This document shows, one piece after another, positions 1-13,404 of a stretch of DNA of 64,000 bases (its first letter is position 1; each line of letters begins with the position of its first letter). The notes below the pieces were generated by a model. The model had not been told where the DNA came from, made no database searches, and worked only from the letters and a program-made list of their open reading frames with translations. Made by a program: the position numbers and the translations under genes. Where the stretch lies: NCBI GenBank assembly GCA_029339505.1, contig JAQISU010000163.1, positions 5,937,501 through 6,001,500 on the forward strand, read 5' to 3'. This DNA comes from Unio delphinus. Taxonomy: Eukaryota > Mollusca > Bivalvia > Unionida > Unionidae.

Positions 1-37
<37 letters not shown>
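1..37. repeat. (AT)n microsatellite
   Basis: Uninterrupted AT dinucleotide run at the left edge of the window; it may continue outside. Confidence 0.97.
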
Positions 38-39
<2 letters not shown>

Positions 40-1095
40 CGTGTACATAAACACAATAATGTTAAATAACACGTAATAGCACGCGTACATAAATATAATA
101 ATGTTTAAAAACACGTATACATAAACACAATGATAACATAATAATGTTTAAATAACACGCGTATATAATAATGTTTAATAATACGTGTACAGATTCACAA
201 TAATGTTTAATAACACATAGACATAAATACAATAGTAAGATGTGTACATGCACATACTACTGTTTCATAACACGTGTACATAAATACAATAATGTTTAAT
301 AACACATAGACATAAATACAATAGTAAGATGTGTACATGCACATACTACTGTTTCATAACACGTGTACATGCACACAATAATGTTTAATAACACGCATAC
401 ATAAACACAATAATAACATGTGTACATGCACACGATAATGTTTGATAACACATGACATAGATATTATAATGTTTACGTGTACATGCACAACACGTATACA
501 CATAGACAATAACATGTATACATGCACACAATAATGTTTGATAACACGTATCCATACATACAATAATGTTTGATAACACGTGTACACAATAATGTTTGAT
601 AACACGTGTACATAATAATGTTTGATAACACGTGTACATAATAATGTTTGATAACATGTGTACATAATAATGTTTGATAACACGTGTACATAATAATGTT
701 TGATAACATGTGTACATAATAATGTTTGATAACACGTGTACATAATAATGTTTGATAACACGTGTACATAATAATGTTTGATAACACGTGTACACAATAA
801 TGTTTTATAACACGTGTACACAATAATGTTTGATAACACGTGTACATAATAATGTTTGATAACACGTGTACATAATAATGTTTGATAACACGTGTACATA
901 ATAATGTTTGATAACACGTGTACATAATAATGTTTGATAACACGTGTACATAATAATGTTTGATAACACGTGTACATAATAATGTTTGATAACACGTGTA
1001 CATAATAATGTTTGATAACACGTGTACATAATAATGTTTGATAACACGTGTACATAATAATGTTTCATAACACGTATACATGCACACAATAATGT
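38..1095. repeat. 26-bp minisatellite with CACGTG palindromes
   Basis: A tandem array whose core unit is 26 bp and carries an ACACGTGTAC palindrome followed by ATAATGTTTGAT. From about 580 to 1080 there are about 19 nearly identical units; the part before that is more degenerate and of uneven spacing. Because 26 is not a multiple of three and the unit lacks minus-strand stops, long reading frames open in all three minus frames (up to 233 codons). These are repeat artefacts, not genes. Confidence 0.93.
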
Positions 1096-1558
1096 TTACA
1101 AACGCTTGTTAAGAAGCAGGAAAACTAGGGATTGGCCGAATTCAACGCATACAAGGCATCATCAAGCGAATTCTTGGAGAAAAACAGATGATGGTAAACA
1201 ACAACTGCAGTATAAAAATATTGTGAATGAAAGCCTGATTATGTCCAACAGAAAAATAACCGAAGATCATTCGAGCCGCTTTCAAATAAATTTGTTACAA
1301 AACATATAGGACATACAATCAGGTTTGAACATATCGATATAAGGAATTGGAGGATATTGGTTAGTATCTGGAGCGAATGTGTGACATGCAGGAAATTAAA
1401 AACAGGAGAGACAAAGATGCAGTAGTTTTGTTTATGATACTGTCTGTATATTTAAGCATCTGTTTCATTTTCGCATGGATTTTGTCATATACAAATTGGA
1501 ATTGTCACCGAATGCAAACCCCTCCCCCCTTTTTACAACCTAGCACTATAATCTCCCT
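1096..1558. other. short unique stretch without a recognised gene
   Basis: Unique sequence between two minisatellites. It has short open frames only, and none resembles a known family. Confidence 0.6.
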
Positions 1559-1936
1559 AAAAGGGTGTACATTTTATATTAGTTATTTGTTAATTATTTT
1601 AAAATGGTGTACATTTTATATTAGTTATTTGTTAATTATTTTAAAATGGTGTACATTTTATATTAGTTATTTGTTAATTATTTTAAAAGGGTGTACATTT
1701 TATATTAGTTATTTGTTAATTATTTTAAAAGGGTGTACATTTTATATTAGTTATTTGTTAATTATTTTAAAAGGGTGTACATTTTATATTAGTTATTTGT
1801 TAATTATTCTAAAAGGGTGTACATTTTATATTAGGTATTTATTAATTATTTTAAAAGGGTGTACATTTTATATTAGTTATTTGTTAATTATTTTAAAAGG
1901 GTGTACATTTTATATTAGTTATTTGTTAATTATTCT
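1559..1936. repeat. 42-bp minisatellite, nine units
   Basis: Nine contiguous units of exactly 42 bp (378 bp in total), each containing GGGTGTACATTTTATATTAG and an AT-rich remainder; a few single-base changes separate units. Since 42 is divisible by three, a plus-strand frame (1377-2033) stays open through it and would encode a 14-residue hydrophobic repeat. No codon bias or neighbouring gene structure supports a protein, so it is called a repeat. Confidence 0.93.
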
Positions 1937-4430
1937 GACATTAGTTAAATGGACAAACACAACAAATTATAATGGCGGCATAAAAGTAAACTCTGCATTT
2001 ACCAAATCGAAACTGACTACCAATAATTTTTAGCAAGACGAGGTTAACGATTGACGATTGACCAAATATGTGTAAGTAAACAAATACAATTTTTGATGAG
2101 GAATGTTGCAATCTGAAAATATTATCAATTGTAATTAACATCGAACATGCTCTACGAGTGAAATTGTATGTAAAACTGATAAGAGATCAAACGTTCGTAA
2201 AGAATAACTATGTGTTTCGTTAGGTATGGCTAGCCAAATAAAACAAACAAAGCAATCAAAGCCCATGTAAAATTGAAAACGTTTGGGTAAACAGAAGTTT
2301 GGCAGAATAAAAATTATTTCACTAGATGAATTTAACAAGGTAGTTTAAAGACATGTCAAAAAATATAAATATTCAACGTAGATTAAAAAATACACAAGTA
2401 GTCCCCAAATTCCACATAAATGGAGTATAGGGAAGTATAAAATGAAGCTCTGATGAGGTTAGTATGATTTAGATATTATTGTCTAGAGCTGGTCTAATCT
2501 ATTTGGATTTTTATCGATGTATTTAGTCTACTCAAAACGTGGCAAAGTCATGTTAAATATTACCATTGCACCAAAGATTACAAATTCCATGCTTCTCTTG
2601 TCTGACCGATCCAGTCTCATCTCTTATAGAGAGTTGACGGGATAATAGCTGTAGAACTGACCATAACGCTGACCATAGCAGCTTTAGAGTTGATTGAACA
2701 GTGTTTTGCTGGTTGAGTAGCAGGTGATCACACTCTGCTGACCGATTTGTGCGCGCTGATTGCTTGATTGACCAATTGATTGAATGGTGGTCGGCGATTA
2801 CCTCTAAAGCTGTCTGCTTGATTGACCAGTGTGAATGGTAGCCAAGTATTATAGTGACGGAGTGTTTTGTTAAACACCATTCATGTATCATTTAAGGCGC
2901 GGGCTAATTTTGGGGTTCGTTATATCCAGTGTTTTTGGGCTGTAAAGATATATGGTATATCTGTTCCAATTTTAGTTCATTTATGCTGCGTGAGTAAAGA
3001 ACATCATTTTTCACCATTAGAGCGAATACGACAATTTTACTATATGTGTTACTATTTGATTTAAAAAGTGTTATTTTCGTCGTGTGAAATTACTGAGTCA
3101 TTAACCTTTATCCTTTTACTATGTAAGGTCATTTACTTATATTCAGATTTATGTTACATTATTACGTTTGTGAAAATTGTAGTAATTTGTCCGATAACTT
3201 GATCTTATACACGCTATTATTAATCTGATTTCTTCTTCCTTCTTTCCATTTGAGTCATTCATCAATAATCATTGCGTTTATTCACCGTCAAAACGTTTAT
3301 AAATCCGAACCCTAACTAATTATCTTGTTACAGTAAGTGCCAAACAATATGATATCAAAATTTGAGTTTACAGCCAAAGTGTAGCAGTTACCTGCACAAG
3401 CCTTTTATACCAAATCATCGGAATAATAATGAAATATATTATCGCTAAACATCGATGGGTTTCATTAAAACTAAACAACATCGACGTTTCATCACATTAT
3501 AAGCCATGTAATTCGTCCATCGGAGCTGTTCACTTGCATAAGAAGTAATCCGATGTTGATCGGCGACATCCGTGGGCCAACCGTTTTCAATCGGAAGCTG
3601 GAACTCAAGATATAACGATGTCTACATTTTCAACATAGAAATCGATCACCACGCTATGACGGATACCGTAGGTGATTTTATGTGTAAAGCTGATCTCATT
3701 TTGCGATTGATATGATGTTTTAGCATATACGAGTATTTCTTCCTTAAAGGCGTAATTAACGACAATTTATTCTTGCAAGTCCGTGTCGTGTCCGTTTTCC
3801 ATAACAGTCTGTTATGTCTTAGGCTAATTTAAATATGCATACATATGGAATAGGTAAACAAGTTATTCATTTATATATAGTAAATGTATCCAAATATATG
3901 TGATCAAAGCACATACATTCCCTGCTAACGTTTCTTACAGATCCTTAGCAATTGTCCATTTGTTCACATGATGGAAACTGGAGTACCAGTGGCTATTTGC
4001 TATAATAAGTTTTTTGACCATAACTCATTTGCAAGATAGGTAATAAACAGAAAGCCACATGTTTAAAAGAGGTATTTGTTAATGAACTGTGTATATGGGA
4101 TATCCATCAAGTAGATTTAGTTTTATTTAGAAATGAAATTAAAACCCAAACAGCTGCTTGAATAGACTGTCACTTTCACTTAGACCATATCAACAGGTTT
4201 TGGAATGATAAACCATGTTAACAAACGATCAGTATGGTTTTCGTTTGAGAATAGCTTCGTTTTAATTTAAGAAATACTTTCATCATATTTAGACTCATCC
4301 GTGAGCAGCTACCAGAAAACATTTTTTATTTAAAAAGGTAATCATGCCATGATAAGGTTACTGAGTCCGACTCAATCAATCGCAACGGAAAACGTGCGCG
4401 CATTGGTAAATATTTAGATTGGTCGTTAAG
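1937..4430. other. intergenic, no gene recognised
   Basis: About 2.5 kb of AT-rich sequence with only short unmatched frames. The 112-codon minus-strand frame at 2553-2891 overlaps a stretch rich in TTGATTGACC-like words and looks like chance. No RNA gene or mobile element was recognised here. Confidence 0.6.
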
Positions 4431-4435
4431 CGTTT

Positions 4436-4990
4436 GCGGGCTGATTTATTTAAATGGTGACGCTGACCTAGGTATTTGAATGGTGACTATGACCTAGGTT
4501 ATTGAATAGTGACTTTGACCAAGGTTATTGAATGGTGACTTTGACCCAGGTTATTGAATGGTGACTTTGACCAAGGTTATTGAATGGTGACTTTGACCAA
4601 GGTTATTGAATGGTGACTTTGACCTAGTAATTAAACAGTGACGTTGACCCAGGTTATTGAATGGTTCAGTAAATTGAAGTTTTGGAATAGGTTTAGTGAC
4701 TTTGATCTTGGTTATGAAATTGTGCCGTTGGCCTAGGTTATGGAATGGTGGCGTTGAATAAGCAATTAAATAGTGTCTTTGACCCAAGTTATTGAATAGT
4801 GACTATAACAGAGGTTATTTAATGGTGACTTTGACCCAGGCTATTAAATAGTGACTTTGAATAAGTAATTAAATAGTAACTTTGACCCAGGTTATTGAAT
4901 AGTGACTTTTAATTAGTAATTAAATAGTGACTGTAACCTATGCCATAAAATGATGACTTTGAATTAGGTTATTAAATGGCAGTATTGACA
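4436..4990. repeat. degenerate minisatellite, about 26-bp period
   Basis: About twenty diverged tandem units around GTGACTTTGACC followed by AGGTTATTGAATG. Spacing is 26 bp in the best part (4500-4640) and irregular further right. Confidence 0.9.
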
Positions 4991-5174
4991 TTCATTATTA
5001 AGTGGGGACGCTCACCTTCAATATGAATTGAATTATTTTCTATTCCTACATATTGAGAGACATGTCTAATAAGCGAGACATTTTAGTATTTCTAGTATAC
5101 AAAACAAATATATAGAATTATTGAAAGAAACAAGTAACAAGAATAATTTAATGACTCCACTCCCTGTGTGCGTG

Positions 5175-5178
<4 letters not shown>

Positions 5179-5242
<64 letters not shown>
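5179..5242. repeat. (CT)n microsatellite
   Basis: Pure CT dinucleotide tract of about 64 bp next to a SINE fragment. Confidence 0.98.
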
Positions 5243-5253
<11 letters not shown>

Positions 5254-5257
5254 CATA

Positions 5258-5392
5258 TGCCAGTAGCTTCTCGTGGGTCAGTGGTTCTTTTCTAGGGTTT
5301 TAACGGGTTCTTCCTCCACCAATAATACTGGCCGCCATGTATAGCCTATCGTGTGCTGCAAAATGGCGTTAAACCCTAAAACAACAACATCA
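5258..5392 (+). mobile_element. SINE 3' body fragment
   Basis: This shares its body with the three SINE copies in the 52-60 kb array: CTTCTCGTGGGTC, CTGGCCGCCATGTATAGC and the 3' end GGCGTTAAAC followed by ACAACAAC. The tRNA-like head is absent, so this is a 5'-truncated insertion. It sits directly after a CT tract. The other copies lie on the opposite strand relative to the window. Confidence 0.72.
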
Positions 5393-5716
5393 AAAGGTAA
5401 AATTTCCGATATCATGTCCTCTTTCATATGGTAGGGTGATATAAAAAATGAAATAGTAGTCTCTTCCTATGTCATATTATCCTGCAAGCATCAAGTCCAG
5501 TCGTTTTTTTTCTCCATACAAATAAATTCTATGTAGTTTTTGATTTTTGTTTTATTTTCACAGTTCAAAATATACAAGAAAAGATTTTTTTCTTCAAATT
5601 TTTCAGCTTGTTTATTGACTACTGGGTTGTTGGAAAAAGTTGCTCGATTCTCTAATTTCAGATTCATTCTAGCGATCATCTCTTCTCCGATTTGATACCT
5701 AACGTCTGGTGAAATA

Positions 5717-5892
5717 TTTGTCTTACTCTATGTATATTTGTCTTACTGTATGTATATTTGGTAAACTGTATGTATATTTGTCTTACTGTATATAAATTTG
5801 TCTTACTGTATGTATATTTGTCTTACTGTATGTATATTTGTCTTACTGTATGTATATTTGTCTTACTGTATGTATATTTGTCTTACTGTATG
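5717..5892. repeat. 20-bp minisatellite, about nine units
   Basis: Tandem units of TGTCTTACTGTATGTATATT with small variations. The 65-codon frame across it is a repeat artefact. Confidence 0.93.
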
Positions 5893-6114
5893 TGCTTATG
5901 TGCCGCTTTAAATGGGATCGCTATCAGCTGGAATCCATACGAAGGCGATTGGTGAGGCCCTATGGTTGACACCTGCTTTGAGATCAAAGATTATTTTTCA
6001 TTATTATACCTTTACCTGATACTAATTAAACAAGTACTTATTTTGTGCTTTGTATATCGTTATGTTGTCTCCATACAAGAGAGAGAGAGAGCGTTGCAAA
6101 CATTAATAAGCTTC

Positions 6115-6384
<270 letters not shown>

Positions 6385-6479
6385 TACTGTTCTTTTTATT
6401 ACAAATTGTGGACATATCATACAGGGAATAAAGTGGACGTGATAATAATCCCTCATATTGTGTGGAATATATATTAGTC

Positions 6480-8397
6480 AACTGTCAGTTACTGCAAATA
6501 ATCAGTCTGCATATCGCCCTTGCCACAGTACTGAAACTACTCTTCTGAAAGTATTTAATGACATTCTCTCTGCTTTGGATAGTGGAAAGATTACAGTCCT
6601 CACCCTCCTTGATTTGTCTGCAGTATTTGACAAAATATACCATGATATTGTTACACGCGCAGGGGTATCACTTGACCGAGCGGTGTCAAACCCTGACGCT
6701 AATCCCGCTGGAAGTCATATGTTTTCCCCCAATTTCCAAAGACTTCCATACAATTTGAGTTGTAAACTTTAAAGCCAGACGTGTCTGTCTTTATATACTA
6801 AATTTTACTCTAATCAAGCCAAGACCACAGATAAAACAACTTGCCAAAAGTCCATCAACCGCACATTTGAATGGTTTTTCTTCACAATCATCAGATTTCC
6901 GTACCGCCAGCCGGTTATGCCATATAAAATACACTAATATCCCCTTTCTTACTGGGAACTATTTAACTCCGCCACCCTAGGCCAGTCAATGTACACTGTT
7001 ACCGGCGTAATACGCTAATATAACTATACCTATTTTCCTCCTAATAATTGGCTAATTATTTCGGGCTAGGAATATTTCCATAGCGCCGAATCCCAATAAT
7101 TACAAATAAATCTAAGAATTGTTTAAAACGGGGCTCTATCAAATGCGCATACTCCAAATTTATTACAATATATTACTTCACCGTCTTCAGCATGTATTTG
7201 GAATTCAGAATATAGCCTTACAGTGGTTCAAGTTCTACTTAGTCAACAGGACACAAATTGTATTTGCAAATGGAAATAATTGCAGCTCAGTTGAACTATG
7301 TTGCGGTGTTCACACGGGTGTGTTCTGGGACATGTTTTCTTCATTCTATACACTCAGCTGCTCTCAAATGTCATAAATCATCACCCAGTGTCTCACCAAT
7401 TGTACGCTGATGACACCTAAATATACAAGTCTAGCCACCCAACGGAAGTTGACGCTACCATCCATGGAGTAGAAATGTGCATTTCTGATGTGAAATCATG
7501 GATTACATGTAACAAGCTGCGGATGAATGATGATAAAACTGAAGCTATTCTGATCACAACACAAAGACTTTTTCATTCACATCCTTTAACTCAGACAATA
7601 AATATCAGCAACACCAACATTAACTTCTCACAGTCAGTACGAAACCTAGGTGTTACTCTAGACAGTGCTCGCACATTGCACCAACATGTCATGAATATAT
7701 GCAAAACTGCATATCTTGAAATTCGACGCATCAGTTCCATTCGCAATTATCTTTCAGTTGATGCCACTAAAAGACTTGTGTTTTCATTAGTACTTTCAAG
7801 ACTGGATTATTGTAACTCAATTCTGTCTGGTTCGTCACAATATCTACTCCATAAACTTCAAAAAGTTCAAACCACAGCTGCTCGGATCATCTTTAGAGTA
7901 CCTCTATCAGATAATATCTTACCACTGCTCTGTACCGTACAGTGGCTATCAATTCGATACAGAATCAAACACATTTTTTCTCTGTGCTATGTGTCGCTGA
8001 CAGACTCCAGTCCAACATACATATCCAGCCTCACCCATGTGTATACACAAGCAATCTGACAATCGTATACTCATTGTTCCCACTGTGAAAAAGAAGTCAT
8101 ATGGACAACGTTCTCTTGCATACCACGGCCGGCGATGTGGAACGAATGGTCCATTGAAATAGACACAAAGACACAGTTTTCCCTTTTAAGAGTGCTCTTA
8201 AAACTCACTTTTTTTTTGACTGCAGGAACAAACTTAGAGACCTAATAATGGTTTGTATCTTATGTGTTTTCAACATGTTTTTATGTTTTCCAATTTCTTC
8301 GATTTTGTTATGTTTTTTTTTTGGGTAGTGTAGTCATATCATTATAGATGTTGTAAAGCGCTTAGAGCTTCTAAAGTTAGGCTTCTATACAAAATCC
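6480..8397 (+). pseudogene. CR1/L2-like non-LTR retrotransposon reverse transcriptase remnant
   Basis: Fragments of a LINE reverse transcriptase lie in order. At 6490-6660 is the finger/palm start, with QSAYRPCHSTETTLLKVFND and LTLLDLSAVFD (the normal motif has AAFD). Around 7180-7300 is the region after the insertion. At 7400 a YADDT box precedes a stop, and at 7475-8059 is the thumb/connection region with DVKSWITCNKLRMNDDKTE. The 3' UTR ends in GTAAAGCGCTTAGAGC and a (TTA)n tail, typical of CR1/L2-group elements. No endonuclease domain is visible, so the copy is 5'-truncated. Stops and frameshifts make it dead. Confidence 0.82.
6655..7150. mobile_element. insertion inside the LINE palm region
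   Basis: About 0.5 kb without reverse transcriptase similarity splits the LINE. The sequences on both sides both encode a version of the ...YHDIL segment (AAAATATACCATGATATTG on the left, AAATTTATTACAATATATTA on the right), as expected for a target-site duplication that has since diverged. No family was recognised; the boundaries are approximate. Confidence 0.5.

Positions 8398-8469
<72 letters not shown>
8398..8469. repeat. (TTA)n tail of the LINE
   Basis: About 24 TTA trinucleotides directly after the LINE 3' UTR, as seen at the 3' ends of CR1/L2-type elements. Confidence 0.95.
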
Positions 8470-8471
<2 letters not shown>

Positions 8472-9266
8472 ATAGCGTGAATATATATCAGTCAGCAGGC
8501 GGCTTGTTCGTGGTAAATTTTATCTCCTACCAAAGATTTTCATGTATAATGATATCTGCAATACATCTTCACACGTCGTAGTGTATCCTAAACGTCTGTA
8601 ATTCCTTTCATATGTACGCTGTCATGTGAATCTTTTTGGATCATGTTTCTTCCGTGACAAAATTTAAATCAATTTAGATTACCTTGACAATGCTTTTGGG
8701 ATTCATCGTTTCCACACAGTTATAATACCGGTCATCAAAGGGCGTGTTTAACAGCATTTGAACATGCATGTATCTCTATATATTTCTAACTTAAACTCCT
8801 GATGAAGAGCGCTCCAAAATCACGTGAGCTTTATCCGACTCCGACATATTTTCTACTCGAGTGCTATTATTACTTCACTCCCATATGTGGAATTCCTATA
8901 GTTTTTAAAACCTGCCATTATAAAGACCCGTTGAAGAATCCAAAGCTTGACCCTAAGAATTTGGAAAATAACGCTCTGTTTATAAACTATCATTCATGTA
9001 AATAATCTTACAAACGTTTGTTATGTCAGAGCTTTTATCTAAACTGAATTTATATAGTTATTTTTTATATAGCAATTTACAGTTTGCGTATCAGTATTGA
9101 CATAGGACCAAAACTGACATTGTGAAAGTACGTAACGACCATCGTTCTGCTTTAGTCAGTGGAAATATTACATTCCTGGTCGTCCCTATATTTTTTGCAG
9201 CACAACCACAGACCATATCATATTACCGAGGAACTAATGCAGCAGAACTCACAGGCCTTAGCAGAT
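8470..9266. other. intergenic, no gene recognised
   Basis: Only short open frames without recognisable motifs (longest 85 codons, running into the MITE). Confidence 0.55.
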
Positions 9267-9735
9267 GGTATAACGGTACCAATTGCGCAAGTCCATGTGG
9301 GTGGAGCTTAAGGTGCAGGGAACATTGCAATCAGAAAAAAAAACACAACAACACTAGCTATGATTGGTGGATTATGTAAGAGCTGTGCTTTCTGTTAGGC
9401 TTTAACAAAATTTTAGCCTCTTGGCAACATGTGAATTTATGCTAATTCCTAAATAAATCAAAGTTTGTATTTTTTTATGATGTTTTGAAAATGTAATACA
9501 CATGACTGAAAATATGTATGTTGTGACTAGATAACTCATACCCTTGTCTAGTTCCAGCAGAGTTATCTCTCATAAATGCAATGGAGTACCTGTTTGTTTT
9601 ATCGTTAAATTGACAATCTAACATTGTTCTCTATAATAGTGTGTGAGATGCACGCTAAATTAGGATAGAAAATATATTTATCTCTCCAAATATTAGCATT
9701 GAGGTCTATGGAAAAACAATTGGTACCGTGATACC
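9267..9735. mobile_element. MITE, copy A (469 bp, 19-bp TIRs)
   Basis: A non-coding element bounded by inverted repeats GGTATAACGGTACCAATTG on the left and, read inward from the right, GGTATCACGGTACCAATTG: 18 of 19 bases match. A second near-identical copy lies at 11754-12218, which fixes both ends. No clear target-site duplication was found, so the superfamily is open. Confidence 0.85.
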
Positions 9736-11753
9736 TAAAAGATAATACCAGCTTCACAGTGTATCCATAGTAACGAGTATACATAGCCACCATTTCTATA
9801 CTGTCATAGTGTCATTTGGTTAAACAATGGATTTTGAGATGTTTTGGTCTAATATTGACAGACTTTCACATAGAAAATGTAGAAAATAACACACATTAGC
9901 TTTGGAATGGGGCTTTTGTAACTATATCTATAACATATATAGACTGATGGCTTTGTGACTGTGTAGTCAGCTTCAATATTAGCATACAGGCAAAAAAAGT
10001 TATGTAAAGTTAATATAGTTAATTTTAGCCAAATATTGACTATTTTAGGAACAAAAGATGAAAAATCATGGATAAAATACAACTTTTTTGTTCTTGTAAA
10101 GCATGTTATAGACCAGGATAGAGGACACTCCTGGTCCATATGTAGATAGTTCACTTGTATCATAAAGAATATTCTGGTATAAGTATTTTAAAACGTTTGC
10201 TAAAGATATGGTATTCCTTTCTATTTTGATTTTAATTGTCCTGCTCTAATTGTCTCTTTTTGTAAACTTTTGTGTCTTGAAATTAAAAATGTGATTCTCT
10301 AGTTAGTTACATAATCATTCTTGAGGTCTCCATTACATACATAATCCTGGATTTTAGGTTCTCACTTTATCAGTAATACATTTTTGGATAATTTTTATTG
10401 CATTGAAGTTAATACATGTGTTCTTGAACTCATCTATATTACGTGGATAATATATTGGAGGAAATTAAAATTACACACCTTATGTATATCATTCAGTTAT
10501 CTCCCTTACACCAGACATAACATTTCAATAAATAGAAACCCACAATATTAGTGATAGTGTATGAAAATAAGAAAAGATTTGTGAAGTATCATATCAGCCC
10601 TCGGTCTTGATGCAAATTTAACTAGAAGTACTTTAATAATTTCTCCCAGTAAAGTTTACAAGTGTGAAAACTGATCCAACATGCTTTGTTTGGTTTAGGT
10701 ATTTTTTCTGCCTAACTGAAGCCCATTATTATTAATTTCTTGTTTAGAAGAAATATGAATTACATGCATCTATATTATCTACATTATTCACCCTTTTATA
10801 TTAGCTGGGAATGAACACCATGTCACCTGATATTTGGTGCCTGTAAGGGATGTTATAGCACAGGTACCTTTTTTTTTTATTTTCCCTGCACATATAGTCC
10901 ACTGCCTCCAAATATTGTCTAAGGTAATATCATCAAGCTCTCGCTTCTCATTTGTCTCATTGCTGCTTGTGTCTCCTTTAATTCCAGTATCATTAGCTAC
11001 ATCTCCCATTTAGATACACACTTTCCTCCTGTTTTTAAATCCATTGGACTCACTATACTCATTGTTAAACTTTAGCCTTTTTCTGTGTTTTAGTCCACAT
11101 TTTGACCCCCAAATCCAACATAACCACTTAGAAAGCTGTTATCTACTTTATTTGGTGTCAGATTGGCTTATTGCATCAATTAGGGGAAAGCTTTCTATTT
11201 TGTATGACAAAGAGGCTGGGTAGCTTGACCTTTGTATTAGGACTGGAGGTTAGTGACCTCTTGCATATGCTGACAGTGTAAAGTGTTCAAAGCTAATACT
11301 TGATAATTAGATTGGGCCATGTCCACCTATCCCTGTTGTTACTTTCTTTGTTAATCAAACAAATATACGTCCTTTATTTTAAATCAAAATGTCACTTTGA
11401 GAGTAGAACTGGTACATGCTAACTAGTGCCTTGACCTTTGACCGTACTATTAAACAATATGACATAATGTGATTTATCCCATATCACCAAAGTGAAGTTC
11501 GATAAGTGCTACTATGAATAAAACACAACTCATAGTTAAAAGAATTCATTTTATTTCAAAAGATGAGTTTGATAATGAAGCAAAGGTATGAAAACAAGAG
11601 TTCAAACAACTACATAACATTTCTATACACAATCATATAAAACATAGCTAGTACTTCATAAAATTGTTTTTGACATTCGAGACTAAGTACATTTGTTAGT
11701 TATATAGTCCCGAGCTATTTCACAGATTATTGGAAAAATCAAGGTTTGCTATC
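9736..11753. other. intergenic, no gene recognised
   Basis: About 2 kb of AT-rich sequence between the two MITE copies. Minus-strand frames at 9849-10163 and 10788-11009 show no family motif. Confidence 0.55.
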
Positions 11754-12218
11754 GGTATAACGGTACCAATTGCGCAAGTCCATGTGGGTGGAGCTTAAGG
11801 TGTAGGGGAACATTGCAATCAGAAAAATACAACAACACTAGCTATGATTGGTGGATTATGTATGAGTTGTACTTTCTGTTAGGCTTAAAAAAAAGTTTAG
11901 CCTCTTGGCAACATGTGAATTTATGCTAATTCCTAAATAGATCAAATTTTGTATTTTTTATGATTTTTTGAAAATGTAATACACATGACTGAAAATATGT
12001 ATGTTGTGACTAGATAACTCATACCCTTGTCTAGTTCCAGCAGAGTTATCTCTCTTAAAGGCAATGGAGTACCTGGTTTTGTCATCGTCAAATTGACAAT
12101 CTAACATTGTTCTCTATAACAGTGTGTGAGATGCACGCTAAATTAGGATAGAAAATATATTTATCTCTCCAAATATTGGCATTGAGGTCTATGGAAAAAC
12201 AATTGGTACCGTGATACC
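11754..12218. mobile_element. MITE, copy B (465 bp)
   Basis: Same orientation and sequence as the copy at 9267-9735, differing by scattered substitutions and small indels. It carries the same 19-bp terminal inverted repeats and internal landmarks such as CCAGCAGAGTTATCTCTC. It lies immediately upstream of the L1-like remnant. Confidence 0.85.
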
Positions 12219-12407
12219 AGATATTATAACAGAAAAGGAAAAGGATAATACAAATGAAGATACCTATATAAAGTCGGCGAAAGAAAGGATTAAAGCTTGC
12301 ACAAGTTAATGCTAGAGATAAGAGATGAAGTAAGGTAACTTAATGAACGATTTAATGTTCCCTAAATCTGATAAAAAATAAAATGGATTTGCTAACTGTT
12401 TTAGAAA

Positions 12408-12970
12408 ATGGCTATAAGCAAGAAGATTGAAAACCAGACGGAAAGATTAATTGAAATGGAAATACGATTGCAGGCGAACGAACAAAAACTTGAGCGACAA
12501 GTGGCGTATTCTCATCGATACAATTTATGTTTTTTTTTATGGTGTGCCTGAAATCCGCGATTACAAGTGGGAGCATACTTACAAAAATCTATTAAAGTTT
12601 GTATAGTACGCACATGGAGATCAAAAGAAAACCCAAGACCTGTAATTATCAAATTTCCAAATTTAAAAGACAAATAAAAAGTATTGAGACGTTATACAGA
12701 AACAAGACCAGATGCTGGTGAAGCAGCCACGAGGACCACGTCCGAGAATGAAGATAAAGCGGCAGCAAACAGACCAGCTGACATACACGTAACTACAGAT
12801 TTTCAGTTCAGAGTGAGAAAATTCGTGCCAATACCGAACGATGCAAAATGCCATAGATCAAAAGAACAATTCTACACATGTGACAAACTAATAATAGATG
12901 ATAACACGTATGTATTTGATGAAGATAGAAATGGTCGAAGCAAACAAAATGTGTATGAGGAGAACGATTA
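12408..12970 (+). pseudogene. L1-like ORF1 protein remnant
   Basis: A Met-initiated frame starts with a coiled-coil segment rich in Lys, Glu and Gln (KKIENQTERLIEMEIRLQAN). It continues, after frame breaks around 12530-12680, into RPVIIKFPNLKDK, which fits the RRM-like centre of L1-type ORF1 nucleic-acid chaperones. The downstream charged domain is readable at 12684-12971. The order of coiled coil, RNA-binding centre and C-terminal domain matches the family. It belongs with the ORF2 remnant at 13880-14400. Confidence 0.6.
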
Positions 12971-13404
12971 GGTTGTTTGATATGGGATATATCTGGCTTA
13001 AATTAGAAACTTCAGTGCAAAGAGCCTTGATTTTATTAACTGTTTTGAAAAGTTTTATTATATTCGGTTATGTTGAAACATGGGCTGAAATTCTCCGTCA
13101 GTTTCATAACGGTTACAAAAATGTTGATATAGTAATTATTAAATCACAGTCAGCTAAATTAAATATAAGGCGGATCTCGTTTACTGTCCGTGAACCCTTC
13201 TTCAAGCATTATAATATGTTAAGAGAAAAAGTGTCTACAAATATTGTTTTGTAGCATAAAAAGTGTAACTTAATGTTTGGTTTTGTTTATTTGTCTCCTG
13301 AATACTCCTTTGTTATTTAATGAGAAACTATATATGTTGTAGTTGAAAATAAGCTAGCTCAGCTAAAATAAAATCTGCTGACTATAAAAAGATAATTACA
13401 GGCA
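12971..13404. other. unassigned stretch between LINE remnants
   Basis: A 118-codon plus-strand frame (12898-13254) has no recognisable motif. It may be degraded LINE sequence. Confidence 0.4.

Noticed and set aside
354..1089. Long minus-strand open frames of up to 233 codons
   Set aside because: They are translations of the 26-bp minisatellite in three frames and consist only of its repeated peptides.
1377..2033. 218-codon plus-strand frame
   Set aside because: Most of it is the 42-bp minisatellite; the unique part has no family motif.
2553..2891. 112-codon minus-strand frame
   Set aside because: It overlaps simple TTGATTGACC-type repeats and shows no motif.
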